Shown here piece after piece: positions 33,225 to 43,086 of a DNA stretch of 64,000 nucleotides. Source of the stretch: Deltaproteobacteria bacterium (GTDB lineage Bacteria > Bdellovibrionota_B > Oligoflexia > Oligoflexales > Bog-1112); contig JACKAG010000002.1 of the NCBI GenBank assembly GCA_020635195.1, positions 186,001 to 250,000 of the forward strand, read 5' to 3'. A program made the position numbers and the translations under genes. The notes beneath the pieces are model-generated. The model did not search any database, was not told the DNA's origin, and saw only the letters and a program-made list of their open reading frames with translations. Position 1 is the stretch's first letter, and the number at the start of each line of letters is the position of its first letter.

Positions 33225-34930
33225 GCAGTCAGAAATCCCTTAAAGAATTTTGAGATACCCTGACGGAGGTTAGAACGGGAGTATCCCCCCTCCTGAACGA
33301 TCAGGCTTGGAAGTCTGAGCTGACCAAGGCGGTGTCCGATGAGCTCGATTCCCTTAAGGGAGACGAGGAATGTTCCGGTGGGATCTCCTTTCATCAGGTC
33401 CAGCCCCAGAGAGATCACCAGATAATCAGGTTTAAAGGTTTCAATCAGCTTGCAGGCCTTGCCGAGGGTGGAAAGATATTTTTTATCATCCGTGTCCGGA
33501 TACAGGGGAAAGTTACGGTTAAAATGAAGGCCTTCACCCTCTCCAAGTTCATCGGCAAAGCCGGAAAAATACGGGTAAGCCTGGGAGGGATGTCCATGTA
33601 TGGAGATGAAATAGATATCGCTTCTTTTATAGAAAATTTCCTGAGAACCATTGCCGTGGTGATAATCAATGTCAAGGAAGGCGATACGTCCATGTTTGCT
33701 TAAGTACTGAGCCGCAATGGCTGCATTGTTAAGATAGCAAAAACCCCCATAGACTGTCCTTTCTGCATGATGCCCTGGAGGGCGGCAGAGGGAATAGACG
33801 ATGGCTGATCCATGCAGCAGCAAATCAGCCCCCGTCAGCGCTCCCCATGCCGACTGCATAGCTGCTGCAAAGACATTCGAAGTCAGAGGTGTAAAGGTAT
33901 CGATACAAAAATAACCCGCTTTCATATCCCAGGTTTTAGGCTGCCGCTCCGGTCTTCGCAGAGGGAAAACTGTGGGATAAAGGATAGCCCCCGCGCTGAG
34001 TGCTTTACTGGCATGCTCAATATAATGCACCATTTCTTTGCTGTGCACTTCGTATATGTGTTTGACAGGAAATTTTTTTGTTTTATGGATCTGAACGGAA
34101 AATCCTTCCAGACCTTTTTTCAGAGCGGCGATTCTTGCCGGACGTTCAACATAGCCTTTCTCGTGTAGATGATGAATCTGATGCGTATCTCCGACATCAA
34201 CCAGATCGATGACTGACCAGCTTTTTGCCTGGGGCGGCTTAGATGCATATTTTGGTTGCCTGACATTGACCGGATCATCCTCGATGGATTTCAGGATGTC
34301 TTTAACTTTCTTATCCTTTATGGACAGATTCCCCTTTAGTTTCAGGAGTTCTGTGATGATTCTTTTTAGCTGAGCTTTATGGAGAAGTGTTTCAGGGCTC
34401 AAAGGATCAAAAACCAGATAGGTTGGATAACCCTCGTTGGCTTTCGTGGAAACCCTCTCATAAAAAGTATTGATAATAGGGCGGGCTCCAAATCCTTCAT
34501 AAAAAGCAAGTCTTTTTTTATTGATGGCCAACCTCGAGTGATCTTCCAGAAGATCAGGGTCGTCAGGGGGAACGTCAAAGACTAAAATTTTTATGTTCCG
34601 TTTCAAAACCCACTCACGGGTGGCTTCATACAGGGCAGCACCGATGCCACGGCTCGCCCTTATGGGGTCGCTGGCGATGTAGTCGAGGTAGGCAAAGCGC
34701 TCTTTTGCAAATAAAAAGAACAGAGAAAATCCCAGGACACGCCCCTTATGGCCTTCTGCCACCAGAAGGAAGACCTCGCAGGGATATGTATGTCGGCCTG
34801 TCACCAGTTTTGCAATTTTTGCAGAATAGTTCGGATAGTATGGAAAGGCTCGCTCGTAGATGCCAAGAACGGAAGCAAGAATCGCCCTGTCATTAGCAGA
34901 ACTCTCTGCCCATCTCCGAATGCGGATCAT
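33221..34930 (-). CDS. GNAT acetyltransferase fused to a class II-type histone-deacetylase-like hydrolase
   Basis: 569 residues from the ATG at 34930 (AGGA 6 nt upstream). Residues 1-175 are a GNAT domain with the acetyl-CoA loop RASRGIGAAL. A charged linker leads to a deacetylase domain at about 235-569: RPPGHHA (His pair 387-388), GGFCYLNNAAIAA, FLDIDYHHGNG (zinc ligands D422 and H424), SLGLDLMKGDPTG (third zinc ligand Asp) and VQEGGY (catalytic Tyr). These are the complete sites of the HDAC/acetylpolyamine amidohydrolase family. Having both an acetyl-adding and an acetyl-removing domain suggests reversible acetylation of one substrate, possibly a polyamine or protein lysine. The substrate is unknown. 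Confidence 0.92.
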   Translation of the reverse strand: MIRIRRWAESSANDRAILASVLGIYERAFPYYPNYSAKIAKLVTGRHTYPCEVFLLVAEGHKGRVLGFSLFFLFAKERFAYLDYIASDPIRASRGIGAALYEATREWVLKRNIKILVFDVPPDDPDLLEDHSRLAINKKRLAFYEGFGARPIINTFYERVSTKANEGYPTYLVFDPLSPETLLHKAQLKRIITELLKLKGNLSIKDKKVKDILKSIEDDPVNVRQPKYASKPPQAKSWSVIDLVDVGDTHQIHHLHEKGYVERPARIAALKKGLEGFSVQIHKTKKFPVKHIYEVHSKEMVHYIEHASKALSAGAILYPTVFPLRRPERQPKTWDMKAGYFCIDTFTPLTSNVFAAAMQSAWGALTGADLLLHGSAIVYSLCRPPGHHAERTVYGGFCYLNNAAIAAQYLSKHGRIAFLDIDYHHGNGSQEIFYKRSDIYFISIHGHPSQAYPYFSGFADELGEGEGLHFNRNFPLYPDTDDKKYLSTLGKACKLIETFKPDYLVISLGLDLMKGDPTGTFLVSLKGIELIGHRLGQLRLPSLIVQEGGYSRSNLRQGISKFFKGFLTA

Positions 34931-35307
34931 GATTGTTCCTGTCTGTTTCTGGCTTCCCTCAGTGGAAGCTCCTGATTTCATCTGACTATACTAAAAGATT
35001 GCTGCGAACGATATCTTCTGCCATGTATGATCGAAACATTCCGGTAAAATGATTTCCTTTGTTGTGGAGTTAGCACGATCTTTGCTTTGCGAAATCAATC
35101 CTTCAGGACTTCCGGAGCGTTGTCTGCTGAACCAGAAGCGAGCTGGGATGTTTTTTGTTGTCACAGTGTGATGGAAAAAAATGCTGGCATGATAATATGC
35201 ATTTGTTTGCGATAGTGTTTTCTCGTACGCTAATCACTTTCAAAGTGCCTGTCCTGTTATTCCGGAATGTATCGAGCGTGAAATCTACAAACTAAGGGAT
35301 TAATCTG
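34931..35307. other. divergent intergenic region, no gene seen
   Basis: 377 bp between the deacetylase fusion and the methyltransferase fusion. It must contain two promoters. Stops are frequent in all frames; no clear hairpin or promoter pair was identified. Confidence 0.45.
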
Positions 35308-37221
35308 ATGGCTCATGACAATATCAGGTCAAAAAATGGTGGAGTCCTTAAACAAAGAACGATAGGACCCGTTGCCAATCTGGAGCAGCATCTTCCCATC
35401 GAATGGTGGCGCAATATTTTTAACAGCCTCTATCTTAAAACAGATGGTGATGTGGTAGAAAACGAGACAAACACCGCCACAGAGATCGATCTCGTGGTAA
35501 AGCTGTGTGAGCTGGAGCCACATCATCAGATTCTCGATCTTTGCTGTGGACAGGGGCGTCATTCTCTGGAGCTTGCCTCACGAGGCTATCGGAACGTGAT
35601 GGGTATTGACAGATCCCGCTATCTTATCCGGCTCGCAAGGCGCAGACAAGCGACGTTAGGGCTTAAGGGGCAGTTCTCTGAGGGCGATGCCCGCAAATTC
35701 CGGGTTGCTCCACAGAGTAAAGATTGCATTCTGATCATGGGAAATTCATTCGGATATTTTGACAGGGAAGAAGACGATACGGCTGTGCTGGAATCCGTCA
35801 AACGGAGCCTGAAAGCAGGAGGCAAACTGTTTCTTGATATCGTAGATGGCGAATGGATGAAATCTCATTTTGAAAAACGTTCCTGGGAATGGATTGATCA
35901 GTCGCATTTCGTAAACCGGGAACGAAGCCTGGGAGAAGATGGAAAACGCATCATTTCCAGGGAAATTATCTGCCATGCAGAGAAAGGCGTACTTGCAGAT
36001 CAGTTCTATGCAGAACGCCTCTATAGCAAAAGTGAAATCAGCAACAGGCTGCAGAAATTAGGATTTCTGAATGTGACCTGCCATGGAAATATAGCTCCAG
36101 ACTCCTCCCGTAATCAGGATCTTGGTATGATGGGGAACCGTTTGATTCTGACAGCTGTCTCTCCGCAGCAGAGTTATACCATCCAGAGTAAGGCTCCTTC
36201 AGCATCCATACTGGTTCTGCTTGGTGATCCACGGCTTCCTGATGCGGTCAAACGAGAAGGAAAATTTTCAGAAGCGGATTTCGAAACCGTACAACAGATG
36301 AAAGATGCTTTGAGTCAGATACAGGCTTTGAAAGTTGATTATATTGATAATCACGAGGACCTGCAAAGAAGACTGACAAATCGCAAGAGGCCAGATATCA
36401 TCTTTAATCTCTGTGATGAAGGCTTCCGCAATGATCCGCTTAAAGAGCTTCATGTTCCATCAATGCTGGAAACCCTTGATATTCCGTATACGGGTGCAGG
36501 CCCAGCCTGTCTTGCGATCTGTTACCGCAAATCTATGGTCAGAGCCATCGCGGATACTATTGAAGTCCCGGTACCAGCAGAAGCGTATTATGACTCTGCA
36601 GATCCCGCTGCAAATATTCCCTCTGAATTTCCTGTCCTGGTCAAGCCAGATTGTGGCGATAGTTCTGTTGGAATTACCAGGCATGCTGTGGTGAATTCTG
36701 CCCAAAAATTTCTTGAATACATCCAGTTCCTTTCAGAAACTCTCCCCGGTCAGAACCTTCTGATTCAGGAGTATCTGCCCGGAACAGAATACAGTGTTGC
36801 GGTGATTGGTAACAGGGGGAACTTTGAGGTTCTTCCCATTCTTGAGGTCGACTATAGTCAGCTCCCTTCGGATCTTCCCCCGATTTTATCCTATGAATCT
36901 AAATGGGAACCTGATTCTCCATACTGGGATTGCATTAAATATCGGAAAGCCCAGCTCGATGAGGAGATGGTAAGGACTCTGGAGCATTACTCTCTCAAGC
37001 TATTTGAAAAATTTGAGTGCCTTGATTACGCTCGTTTTGATTTCAGATGTAATGGAAAGGGCGATCCGAAACTTCTTGAGGTCAATCCAAATCCTGGATG
37101 GTGCTGGGATGGGAAGCTCAATCTGATGGCGGGTTTTGCCGGGCTATCCTACGCAGAGTTGCTCAAAAAGATCATCAATGTTGGCCTTGCAAGGTGGGGA
37201 ATTGATAATATTCTCCCATGA
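35308..37221 (+). CDS. SAM methyltransferase fused to a D-Ala-D-Ala ligase-like ATP-grasp domain
   Basis: 637 residues. Residues 1-290 form a class I methyltransferase: motif I LDLCCGQGRHS, acidic VMGIDRS, then a PQSKDCILIMGNSFGYF segment. Residues 300-637 are a D-alanine-D-alanine ligase-like ATP-grasp: YTGAGPACLAICYRKSM, FPVLVKPDCGDSSVGI (ATP-binding lysine), LIQEYLPGTEYSVAVIG, DYARFDFRC and LLEVNPNPG (Mg-binding). The ligase half lacks a normal Ddl N-terminal domain start and is not next to mur genes, so it more likely makes an amide or peptide on a small molecule that the first half methylates. Convergent with smc. Confidence 0.9.
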   Translation: MAHDNIRSKNGGVLKQRTIGPVANLEQHLPIEWWRNIFNSLYLKTDGDVVENETNTATEIDLVVKLCELEPHHQILDLCCGQGRHSLELASRGYRNVMGIDRSRYLIRLARRRQATLGLKGQFSEGDARKFRVAPQSKDCILIMGNSFGYFDREEDDTAVLESVKRSLKAGGKLFLDIVDGEWMKSHFEKRSWEWIDQSHFVNRERSLGEDGKRIISREIICHAEKGVLADQFYAERLYSKSEISNRLQKLGFLNVTCHGNIAPDSSRNQDLGMMGNRLILTAVSPQQSYTIQSKAPSASILVLLGDPRLPDAVKREGKFSEADFETVQQMKDALSQIQALKVDYIDNHEDLQRRLTNRKRPDIIFNLCDEGFRNDPLKELHVPSMLETLDIPYTGAGPACLAICYRKSMVRAIADTIEVPVPAEAYYDSADPAANIPSEFPVLVKPDCGDSSVGITRHAVVNSAQKFLEYIQFLSETLPGQNLLIQEYLPGTEYSVAVIGNRGNFEVLPILEVDYSQLPSDLPPILSYESKWEPDSPYWDCIKYRKAQLDEEMVRTLEHYSLKLFEKFECLDYARFDFRCNGKGDPKLLEVNPNPGWCWDGKLNLMAGFAGLSYAELLKKIINVGLARWGIDNILP

Positions 37222-37314
37222 GGGGACCTTGCAAAAGGGAGGGCATGAAGCGCAGAAATTTTTTCCGCAGAAGAAGATCTGTCTGTGTATCTCTGCCTTA
37301 CCTGTCAGCCCTCA

Positions 37315-40300
37315 TCAGGGGTGTGCGGAGGCTCCCTGGCGCTTTTCTTCACTAAACGATTTTTGCAGGTGAGAAGGCAGAGCTTTAGCAAGATCGACTC
37401 CGACGACCTTTGAAACTCCGGGTTCCTGCATCGTGACTCCATAGAGAGTGTCAAGAACTTCCATTGTCTTCCGCCTGTGGGTGATGACAATAAACTGAAA
37501 GCGGTCGGACAATGCTTCCAGTACGTTGTTGTAGCGACCGACGTTTGTTTCGTCCAGCGGAGCGTCTACCTCATCGAGAAAGCAGAAAGGCGTCGGTTTT
37601 GACTTCAGAAGGGCAAAAATCAGGGCAATTGCCGTCAGAGCTTTTTCTCCACCGGAGAATAAGCGCATATTCTGTGGCTTTTTACCTGGCAGGCGAACCA
37701 TGATTTCAACTCCTGATTCCAGAGGGTTTTCCGGATCAGTCAGCTGAATCTGGCCCTCTCCCCTTGGAAAAAGGACAGGAAATAAAGAAGAAAACTCTTC
37801 ATTCAGGGTGTGAAAGGTTTTTAAAAACTTGTTTCGTGAACTTTCTTCAATTTCTGCAATCGCCTGTTGCAGAAGCTCAGAAGAGGAAATGATTTCACCC
37901 TTTTGAGTTTCCATAAATTCCCGTCTCTGGCTCAGCTCACGGTATTCTTCCAGGGCCATCATATTGACGGGCCCAAAACTTTCGATTCTGCTGCGTAGCT
38001 GGCCGACCAGGCGTCTGGCCTGGTCAGGAGAAAAATCCGGATCTTCCTGTGGCAGGGAAGTAGAATCCTGAGCCGGGTCTATCTGGTACTTTTCCAGAGC
38101 CTGCTGTCTGATTCCTTCGATGCCGAGGTGGATGCGCTCCAGTTCCAGCTCATGATCTGACAATTCTCTTTGAGCTTTATGCTGGATGTCTCTGGCTTCT
38201 TTCAGGCTTGTTTCGGTTTGCCGGAGTTCATCTACGATTTCACGGTTAGCCTCCTTTTTTTGGTTCAGCTCATTTTCAAGCTGTTCTCTGCCCTGGAGAC
38301 AGCGGGAGATCTCTTCTGTCAATTCCTGCTGAAGCTGTCCGGAATCTTCGATTCGTTTCTTCAGCTGATTGAGGCTCTCTCGTTTTTTTTCAACCCGAAG
38401 CAGAAGTTGTGTTTCTTTTTCTCTGTCTCTGTGAAAATGTTCTGCCAGTGTTTGGGCGAGAGTTTTGGCGGATGCAAGATCGATTTTCTGCTGATCACTT
38501 TGACGTTTAAGTTCTTCACGGCGCTCTCTGATTTCATCACACTGGGCCAGAGCATCTTCGAGAATTTCGGCTGCCTGAGATTTTTCTTCGCTGAGGGCCT
38601 GGCGGCTCTCTTTCAGGTCTGTCAGCTCTGTTCCGAAAGCTTCACAGCTTTCTTCCAGTTGGCGGTACTGCTGTCTGACTTCAAGAATGCTTTCCTGACG
38701 GTGGCTGATTTTTCCTTCCCGTATTTTAAATTCACTCATCAGTTCAAGGAGATCTTTGTTTTTATCTCTGATCTCGCGCTCAATCTGAAGGATTGCCTCT
38801 CTGGTCTGACTCAGAGTTTTTTCCTGTTCTGATATGCTGGATTTTAGTTTTGCCTGTTCTTCGTCAAGAGTTTCTACCAGGCGATGAAGCTCCCCGATCC
38901 TGTCTTTTCTGCTCAGAGAGCCTTCGTGATGTTCGCTGGCACTGATGATGCAGTCGTATGCTCCCTGCATACAAAGACCTGTTTCTGTAAAAAGGACCAG
39001 TCCTGCAGGAAGCTGACAGAGCAGTTGTGCTTCTGGTAGTTCTGAGCTCTTCAGATACCACAGAGCTGCGAGAAAATCCTGGATATGGGGGCTGTTCTTT
39101 TCAGCCTTCAGAAACGGAGCCAGGGGTTGTATGTTCCACTGAGCGGCAAGCTTATGAAACTCATCATTAAGATCAGGTCTTTGGAGAAGGGAAACCGGGA
39201 TGCTGCTCAGGGAGGCTCTGTGGCAGAGTTGGGTCAACTGTTCCAGTTCTTCCCTGCTCCGGACCAGGGCCCTTTCTCCCCAATGTTCAAAGGCTGTTTT
39301 AAGCGTCTCTGGTAGTTCATGAAATGCCGGACTCAGAGAGATAAGGTCAGACAAAAGGACACAGAGATCAGAGGATGACTCTGTCTGAAGTTTCCGGAAT
39401 GGGGGTATCCATCCTTCTGCATTGCGTTCCAGCTCGATCAGAGAGTCCAGTCGTGCTTTCTGTTCAAACCAGCTGCTGCGGCAGTCATCCAGTTCCTGTC
39501 GGAGTTCTTCCAGCTTCCCCTGTTCTGTGCTGAGCTGTTGCTCAAGGGCCGCTCGTTTTTCACTTTCCTGGCTAAGCCCTTTTTTTTCATTTGCCAGCCT
39601 GAGTTTCTGAGCATCAAGAAGAATCTGTTCATGGGACAGTTCCTCTTCCAGGGCCAGGACTTTTTCTGTTTGCTCGTGCATATGTCGTGATGCTTTTGCA
39701 AAGTCTTTTTCCAGAGCTTCTCTGCGAATTCTGTGGTTATCCAGCATTCGCTCAAGCTGGCGTTTTTCCTCCTGCATTTCGCTGATTTTACTCTGGTAAA
39801 CCTGATCTTCTTCATCTAGAATTTCCAGTTGATTTAGCAGTTCATCCAGACTTTCTTCCAGAGTTTCTTTTTCAGAATGGGCCGCTTCCAGACGTTCTTT
39901 TGCCTGTTCGGATTCCTGACGGATCTCCTGCAGGCTCTGTTCTTCTTCTGTTAACTCAGAGCTCAATTCCGTGATCTGAGCCTCTCCGTTCTCCAGTAGC
40001 TGCCTGGCACTGCTTAGAGAAGCCTCGCTGGCAGCCAGCTTTTCCCTGAGGCGTGATATTTCTTCAGTCAGGGCATGGAGAGCAGGGTCCGCTTCATCCA
40101 GGCGGATTTTCAGTTCTTCATAACGGAGTTCAAGTTTGGCGATTTCACTGACACAGGCGATTTTTTTCAGGGAGTTGTTCTCGACTTCCTGCCTGAGCTC
40201 TTCACGTTTTGTCTTCAGGTGTTGGTAATTACGTATAAAGAGTTCTGTCTCTTTATGGCGTAGCTCCGTGTTGATGCGTTGCCACTCTTCCGCCTTGTCT

Positions 40301-40944
40301 ACCTGTGATTTCAGGCTTTCCACCTGCCGTTCGAGTTCTGCCAGAATGTCTCCCACACGGTCCAGATTCTGGGCGGTTTCTTCCAGCTTTTTCGCGGTTT
40401 CCTGCCTTCTGGTCTTGAAAATCAGGGTTCCGGCAGCTTCTTCCAGCATCTCTCTTAGCTGCTCTGGGCGAGCCTGCAAGATCCTGTCCACCTGTCCCTG
40501 CTGGATCATGGAGTAGCTGCGCCCTCCCAGACCTGTCGAGGCAAAGAAGCTCACGATATCTCTGAGACGGACAGGTTTGCGGTTGATCAGGAATTCCCGC
40601 TCTCCGTCAATATATAAGCGGCGGGTCAGAGTGATTTCCTGATCCTGGCGGTACTCTGGCGGGCAAAAGGTCGAGATATCTTCATTATCAAAGACCAGAC
40701 TGACCTCGGCCATACCCAGGGGCTTTCGCTTTTCTGAACCAGCAAAGATGATATCTGTTGCCTTCTCTCCCCGGAGCATTCTGGCATTCTGCTCGCCCAT
40801 CACCCAGCGGACGGCATCAATCACATTGCTTTTACCCGAACCATTTGGTCCGACAATCCCTGTAATATGTGATTTGTCCAGAGTGATGGTGATCCGGTCT
40901 GCAAAAGACTTAAATCCGCTTGTAATAATTTTTTTCAGGAACAT
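37315..40944 (-). CDS. smc: chromosome segregation protein SMC
   Basis: 1209 residues, standard size. Walker A VGPNGSGKSN at 31-40, Q-loop YSMIQQGQVD, long coiled coils on both sides of a central hinge at about 510-680, C-signature LFSGGEKALTAIAL and Walker B FCFLDEVDAPLD near 1095-1130. The hinge is somewhat divergent, with few of the usual glycines visible. No scpA or scpB lies beside it. A perfect 15-nt palindrome sits 35 nt upstream. The SD is weak. Confidence 0.95.
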   Translation of the reverse strand: MFLKKIITSGFKSFADRITITLDKSHITGIVGPNGSGKSNVIDAVRWVMGEQNARMLRGEKATDIIFAGSEKRKPLGMAEVSLVFDNEDISTFCPPEYRQDQEITLTRRLYIDGEREFLINRKPVRLRDIVSFFASTGLGGRSYSMIQQGQVDRILQARPEQLREMLEEAAGTLIFKTRRQETAKKLEETAQNLDRVGDILAELERQVESLKSQVDKAEEWQRINTELRHKETELFIRNYQHLKTKREELRQEVENNSLKKIACVSEIAKLELRYEELKIRLDEADPALHALTEEISRLREKLAASEASLSSARQLLENGEAQITELSSELTEEEQSLQEIRQESEQAKERLEAAHSEKETLEESLDELLNQLEILDEEDQVYQSKISEMQEEKRQLERMLDNHRIRREALEKDFAKASRHMHEQTEKVLALEEELSHEQILLDAQKLRLANEKKGLSQESEKRAALEQQLSTEQGKLEELRQELDDCRSSWFEQKARLDSLIELERNAEGWIPPFRKLQTESSSDLCVLLSDLISLSPAFHELPETLKTAFEHWGERALVRSREELEQLTQLCHRASLSSIPVSLLQRPDLNDEFHKLAAQWNIQPLAPFLKAEKNSPHIQDFLAALWYLKSSELPEAQLLCQLPAGLVLFTETGLCMQGAYDCIISASEHHEGSLSRKDRIGELHRLVETLDEEQAKLKSSISEQEKTLSQTREAILQIEREIRDKNKDLLELMSEFKIREGKISHRQESILEVRQQYRQLEESCEAFGTELTDLKESRQALSEEKSQAAEILEDALAQCDEIRERREELKRQSDQQKIDLASAKTLAQTLAEHFHRDREKETQLLLRVEKKRESLNQLKKRIEDSGQLQQELTEEISRCLQGREQLENELNQKKEANREIVDELRQTETSLKEARDIQHKAQRELSDHELELERIHLGIEGIRQQALEKYQIDPAQDSTSLPQEDPDFSPDQARRLVGQLRSRIESFGPVNMMALEEYRELSQRREFMETQKGEIISSSELLQQAIAEIEESSRNKFLKTFHTLNEEFSSLFPVLFPRGEGQIQLTDPENPLESGVEIMVRLPGKKPQNMRLFSGGEKALTAIALIFALLKSKPTPFCFLDEVDAPLDETNVGRYNNVLEALSDRFQFIVITHRRKTMEVLDTLYGVTMQEPGVSKVVGVDLAKALPSHLQKSFSEEKRQGASAHP

Positions 40945-40978
40945 AAAAACTGTCCGGTCTGAAGTTACAGTTCTGAAA

Positions 40979-40993
40979 CTGACAGGCTGTCAG
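40979..40993. promoter_or_regulatory. perfect palindrome upstream of smc
   Basis: CTGACAG, one central base, CTGTCAG. It follows a TTGATA hexamer on the minus strand, placing it in the spacer of a possible promoter, though no good -10 is visible. Confidence 0.4.
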
Positions 40994-41043
40994 AATATCA
41001 AAAACCTGCCAGCCAGGATACCGGATCACAGGATGTGTTCTGT

Positions 41044-42660
41044 TTAGCGGATCTGCCGGAGTTCTTCGAATTGGCCTTCTTCTGTCAGCCTGAGCAATCG
41101 GACAGAATCGTCAAAGAAGGAAAGGGCTGCAATAACAGCTTGTTTTTCCAGGTTGCTGACAGCGATCTGGCTGTAGTAAGCCCCTCCTTCTTTTTCTGCC
41201 ATATTGGCGGATTCCCAGAGGCGGGGGCTTTCTGTTGACGTGGTTTTGACCGCTGTCAGAGCATATAAGGGGTCTGTAAATAGTTCAGCGCCCCGATGAT
41301 GGCAGACCACCATGACAGACTTATCCTGATCACCCAGTGATACAAATGCCATTGAGCTGTGATAGCTTTTTCTGAGGTTATCAGGGTGGGTTTTGTCTTC
41401 CCCACTTTTTGTCGGGTCTGTCAGGATGCGGTGGCTTCGTTGTCCGTAAACTTTTTCGAAATGCAGGAGCTGCTGTGTTGACTTGCCTTTATCAAAAAGA
41501 TCTGACACCTGTATCTGATCCACAAGGCTCATACGGATCACCCCATTGGCGTGAGGAGAAGCGAGATCTGACTGATCCCCCCGATGGACAAGGTAGAAGG
41601 AGCGTCCGGTCAGGTCTTCCGGAGCATCGACGACCGCAGATATATTACTTCTGTAATAGTGGTACTTCTTTTTTAATTCAGCCAGTTCTTCATCTTTCGC
41701 CTCAGATTTACTTTCCGCATTTTTGACGCTTTCTTCAAAGGCTTTGAACTCATGCTCGTCAGCCTCTTGCGTTGCCGTCCAGTATAGCCAGCGAAACTCC
41801 TGATCCCGGACTTCATTATGGGGGCGCTCAGTAAAATCGCCCTCCGCATTTTTATTATCAGGATTTGCAAGGTCTATGATTCGGAACTGATACTCACTTC
41901 CGTCTCTCTCTACTTTTTGTCGCCGGTTTTTGTTTGTTGCGATTTCATCAGGGATGTCCCCGTCCGAGCTGGTTTTCATAATACGATCTCGCCAGATCGT
42001 TGGGTCATCCAGTTTTTTTGCAAAGATGAACAGCAGATCCAGCTGAGGAATCAGATGTAGCGTTGTCAGTGGGGTTGATCCGGCCCGGTCTCTGGCTTTG
42101 TGGAGCTTTGTCTGAGTCATGTCATCATGATTCAACGTCCCGAGCAAAATTGTGCCATCTTCACAGGCGACTGCAAAGGTGGAATGGACAGCCTCAGCAG
42201 TAGGGGCTTTCTTCAGAGCAATGTCGGCGACCCGGCAGCCGGGAAAAGACCAGCTTTTTTGTCGCTCGGGTAATGCCGGATCAGGACCGCTACCGAGTTT
42301 GTATAACTCGATCTGGGAGTGTTGCTCTTTCCCGGGGGGGTCATCATAGCCGACCAGCATAGAGTCTCCGGCAATACGAAGAACGCGTCCATAGTGCTGA
42401 GTTTCCAGTGATCGTAAGACGGTACCATCCTGCGACCGGATCATGCTGATGGAGCCCGTCGGGTAGTTCTGGTTAAAATCTCCACTTAATGCATAGAACG
42501 TCATCTCATCAGAACTACTGGCGATTGAGACGGGCGCTGAAATATGATTTCCGATTGCCGGAGCATCTACCCCGGTCTGGCAGGAGAAGGTGAGCAGAAG
42601 GCAGATCAGGGCAATAAAGGACGGTAGATTCATGGGAAAAGGTCTTCTGTAAGCACCCAT
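41044..42660 (-). CDS. lipoprotein, probable beta-propeller-like
   Basis: 538 residues. The N-terminus (YRRPFP, hydrophobic, LTFSC at about 23-27) fits a lipoprotein signal; the ATG at 42660 keeps the Arg pair, whereas an ATG nine codons later would remove it. The body has repeated strand units such as GSISMIRSQDGTVLRSL and EDGTILLGTL, as in WD/PQQ-like propellers, and a charged helical insertion (about 270-330). No catalytic motif. smc begins 99 nt downstream on the same strand and may share its transcript. Confidence 0.7.
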   Translation of the reverse strand: MGAYRRPFPMNLPSFIALICLLLTFSCQTGVDAPAIGNHISAPVSIASSSDEMTFYALSGDFNQNYPTGSISMIRSQDGTVLRSLETQHYGRVLRIAGDSMLVGYDDPPGKEQHSQIELYKLGSGPDPALPERQKSWSFPGCRVADIALKKAPTAEAVHSTFAVACEDGTILLGTLNHDDMTQTKLHKARDRAGSTPLTTLHLIPQLDLLFIFAKKLDDPTIWRDRIMKTSSDGDIPDEIATNKNRRQKVERDGSEYQFRIIDLANPDNKNAEGDFTERPHNEVRDQEFRWLYWTATQEADEHEFKAFEESVKNAESKSEAKDEELAELKKKYHYYRSNISAVVDAPEDLTGRSFYLVHRGDQSDLASPHANGVIRMSLVDQIQVSDLFDKGKSTQQLLHFEKVYGQRSHRILTDPTKSGEDKTHPDNLRKSYHSSMAFVSLGDQDKSVMVVCHHRGAELFTDPLYALTAVKTTSTESPRLWESANMAEKEGGAYYSQIAVSNLEKQAVIAALSFFDDSVRLLRLTEEGQFEELRQIR

Positions 42661-43086
42661 ATGGCTGTTTATCCTTGGCTTTTGCTGTTTGATCCAGAGG
42701 GGAGATCCGCTGATCTTTTATTTCTTTTCTCTGTCAGCATGAATCGGGGCTCTCTCATTCGATCTCTCTGGCCTTATGACGATGAATGTACAAATAATGT
42801 CAGGCTTTGTCCACCTGACCGGGGTGGACGACTGAAATTGGGGGAGGGGGCGATTTTGTGGCATGATAGCTTGCTTTCTTGCCTTCTCAGGGGAAGGACA
42901 GGAAAAATCGTCAGAGCTGGCTAAATTCTCCTTGTGAAGCAGTGGTGGCTGAGATATGCAGGGCGATATCTTTCGGTGCAGAAAGGCTCATGGCTGGAGC
43001 TGTGCAGATGCATCGTGATACAGCAAAAAAGAAGCCGGCAGAGAGCATCAATCCAAACATATTCAGAAAAGAGGGGGAAAAAGGGT
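42661..43086. other. intergenic region upstream of ssb
   Basis: 426 bp between the lipoprotein gene and ssb. An in-frame extension of ssb is open here but has no SBS-like sequence or ribosome site and is not coding. One small GC hairpin lies at 42809-42829. Otherwise nothing seen. Confidence 0.5.
42809..42829. repeat. 7-bp GC hairpin
   Basis: GTCCACC and GGTGGAC around a 7-nt loop, roughly 260 nt before ssb. No U-run follows. Possibly a regulatory stem. Confidence 0.35.

Noticed and set aside
40979..40993. LexA box upstream of smc
   Set aside because: CTGACAG-G-CTGTCAG lacks the CTGT-N8-ACAG spacing.
42661..43086. Upstream extension of ssb or a separate gene
   Set aside because: The SSB fold begins exactly at 43087; upstream translations have no family character or ribosome site.
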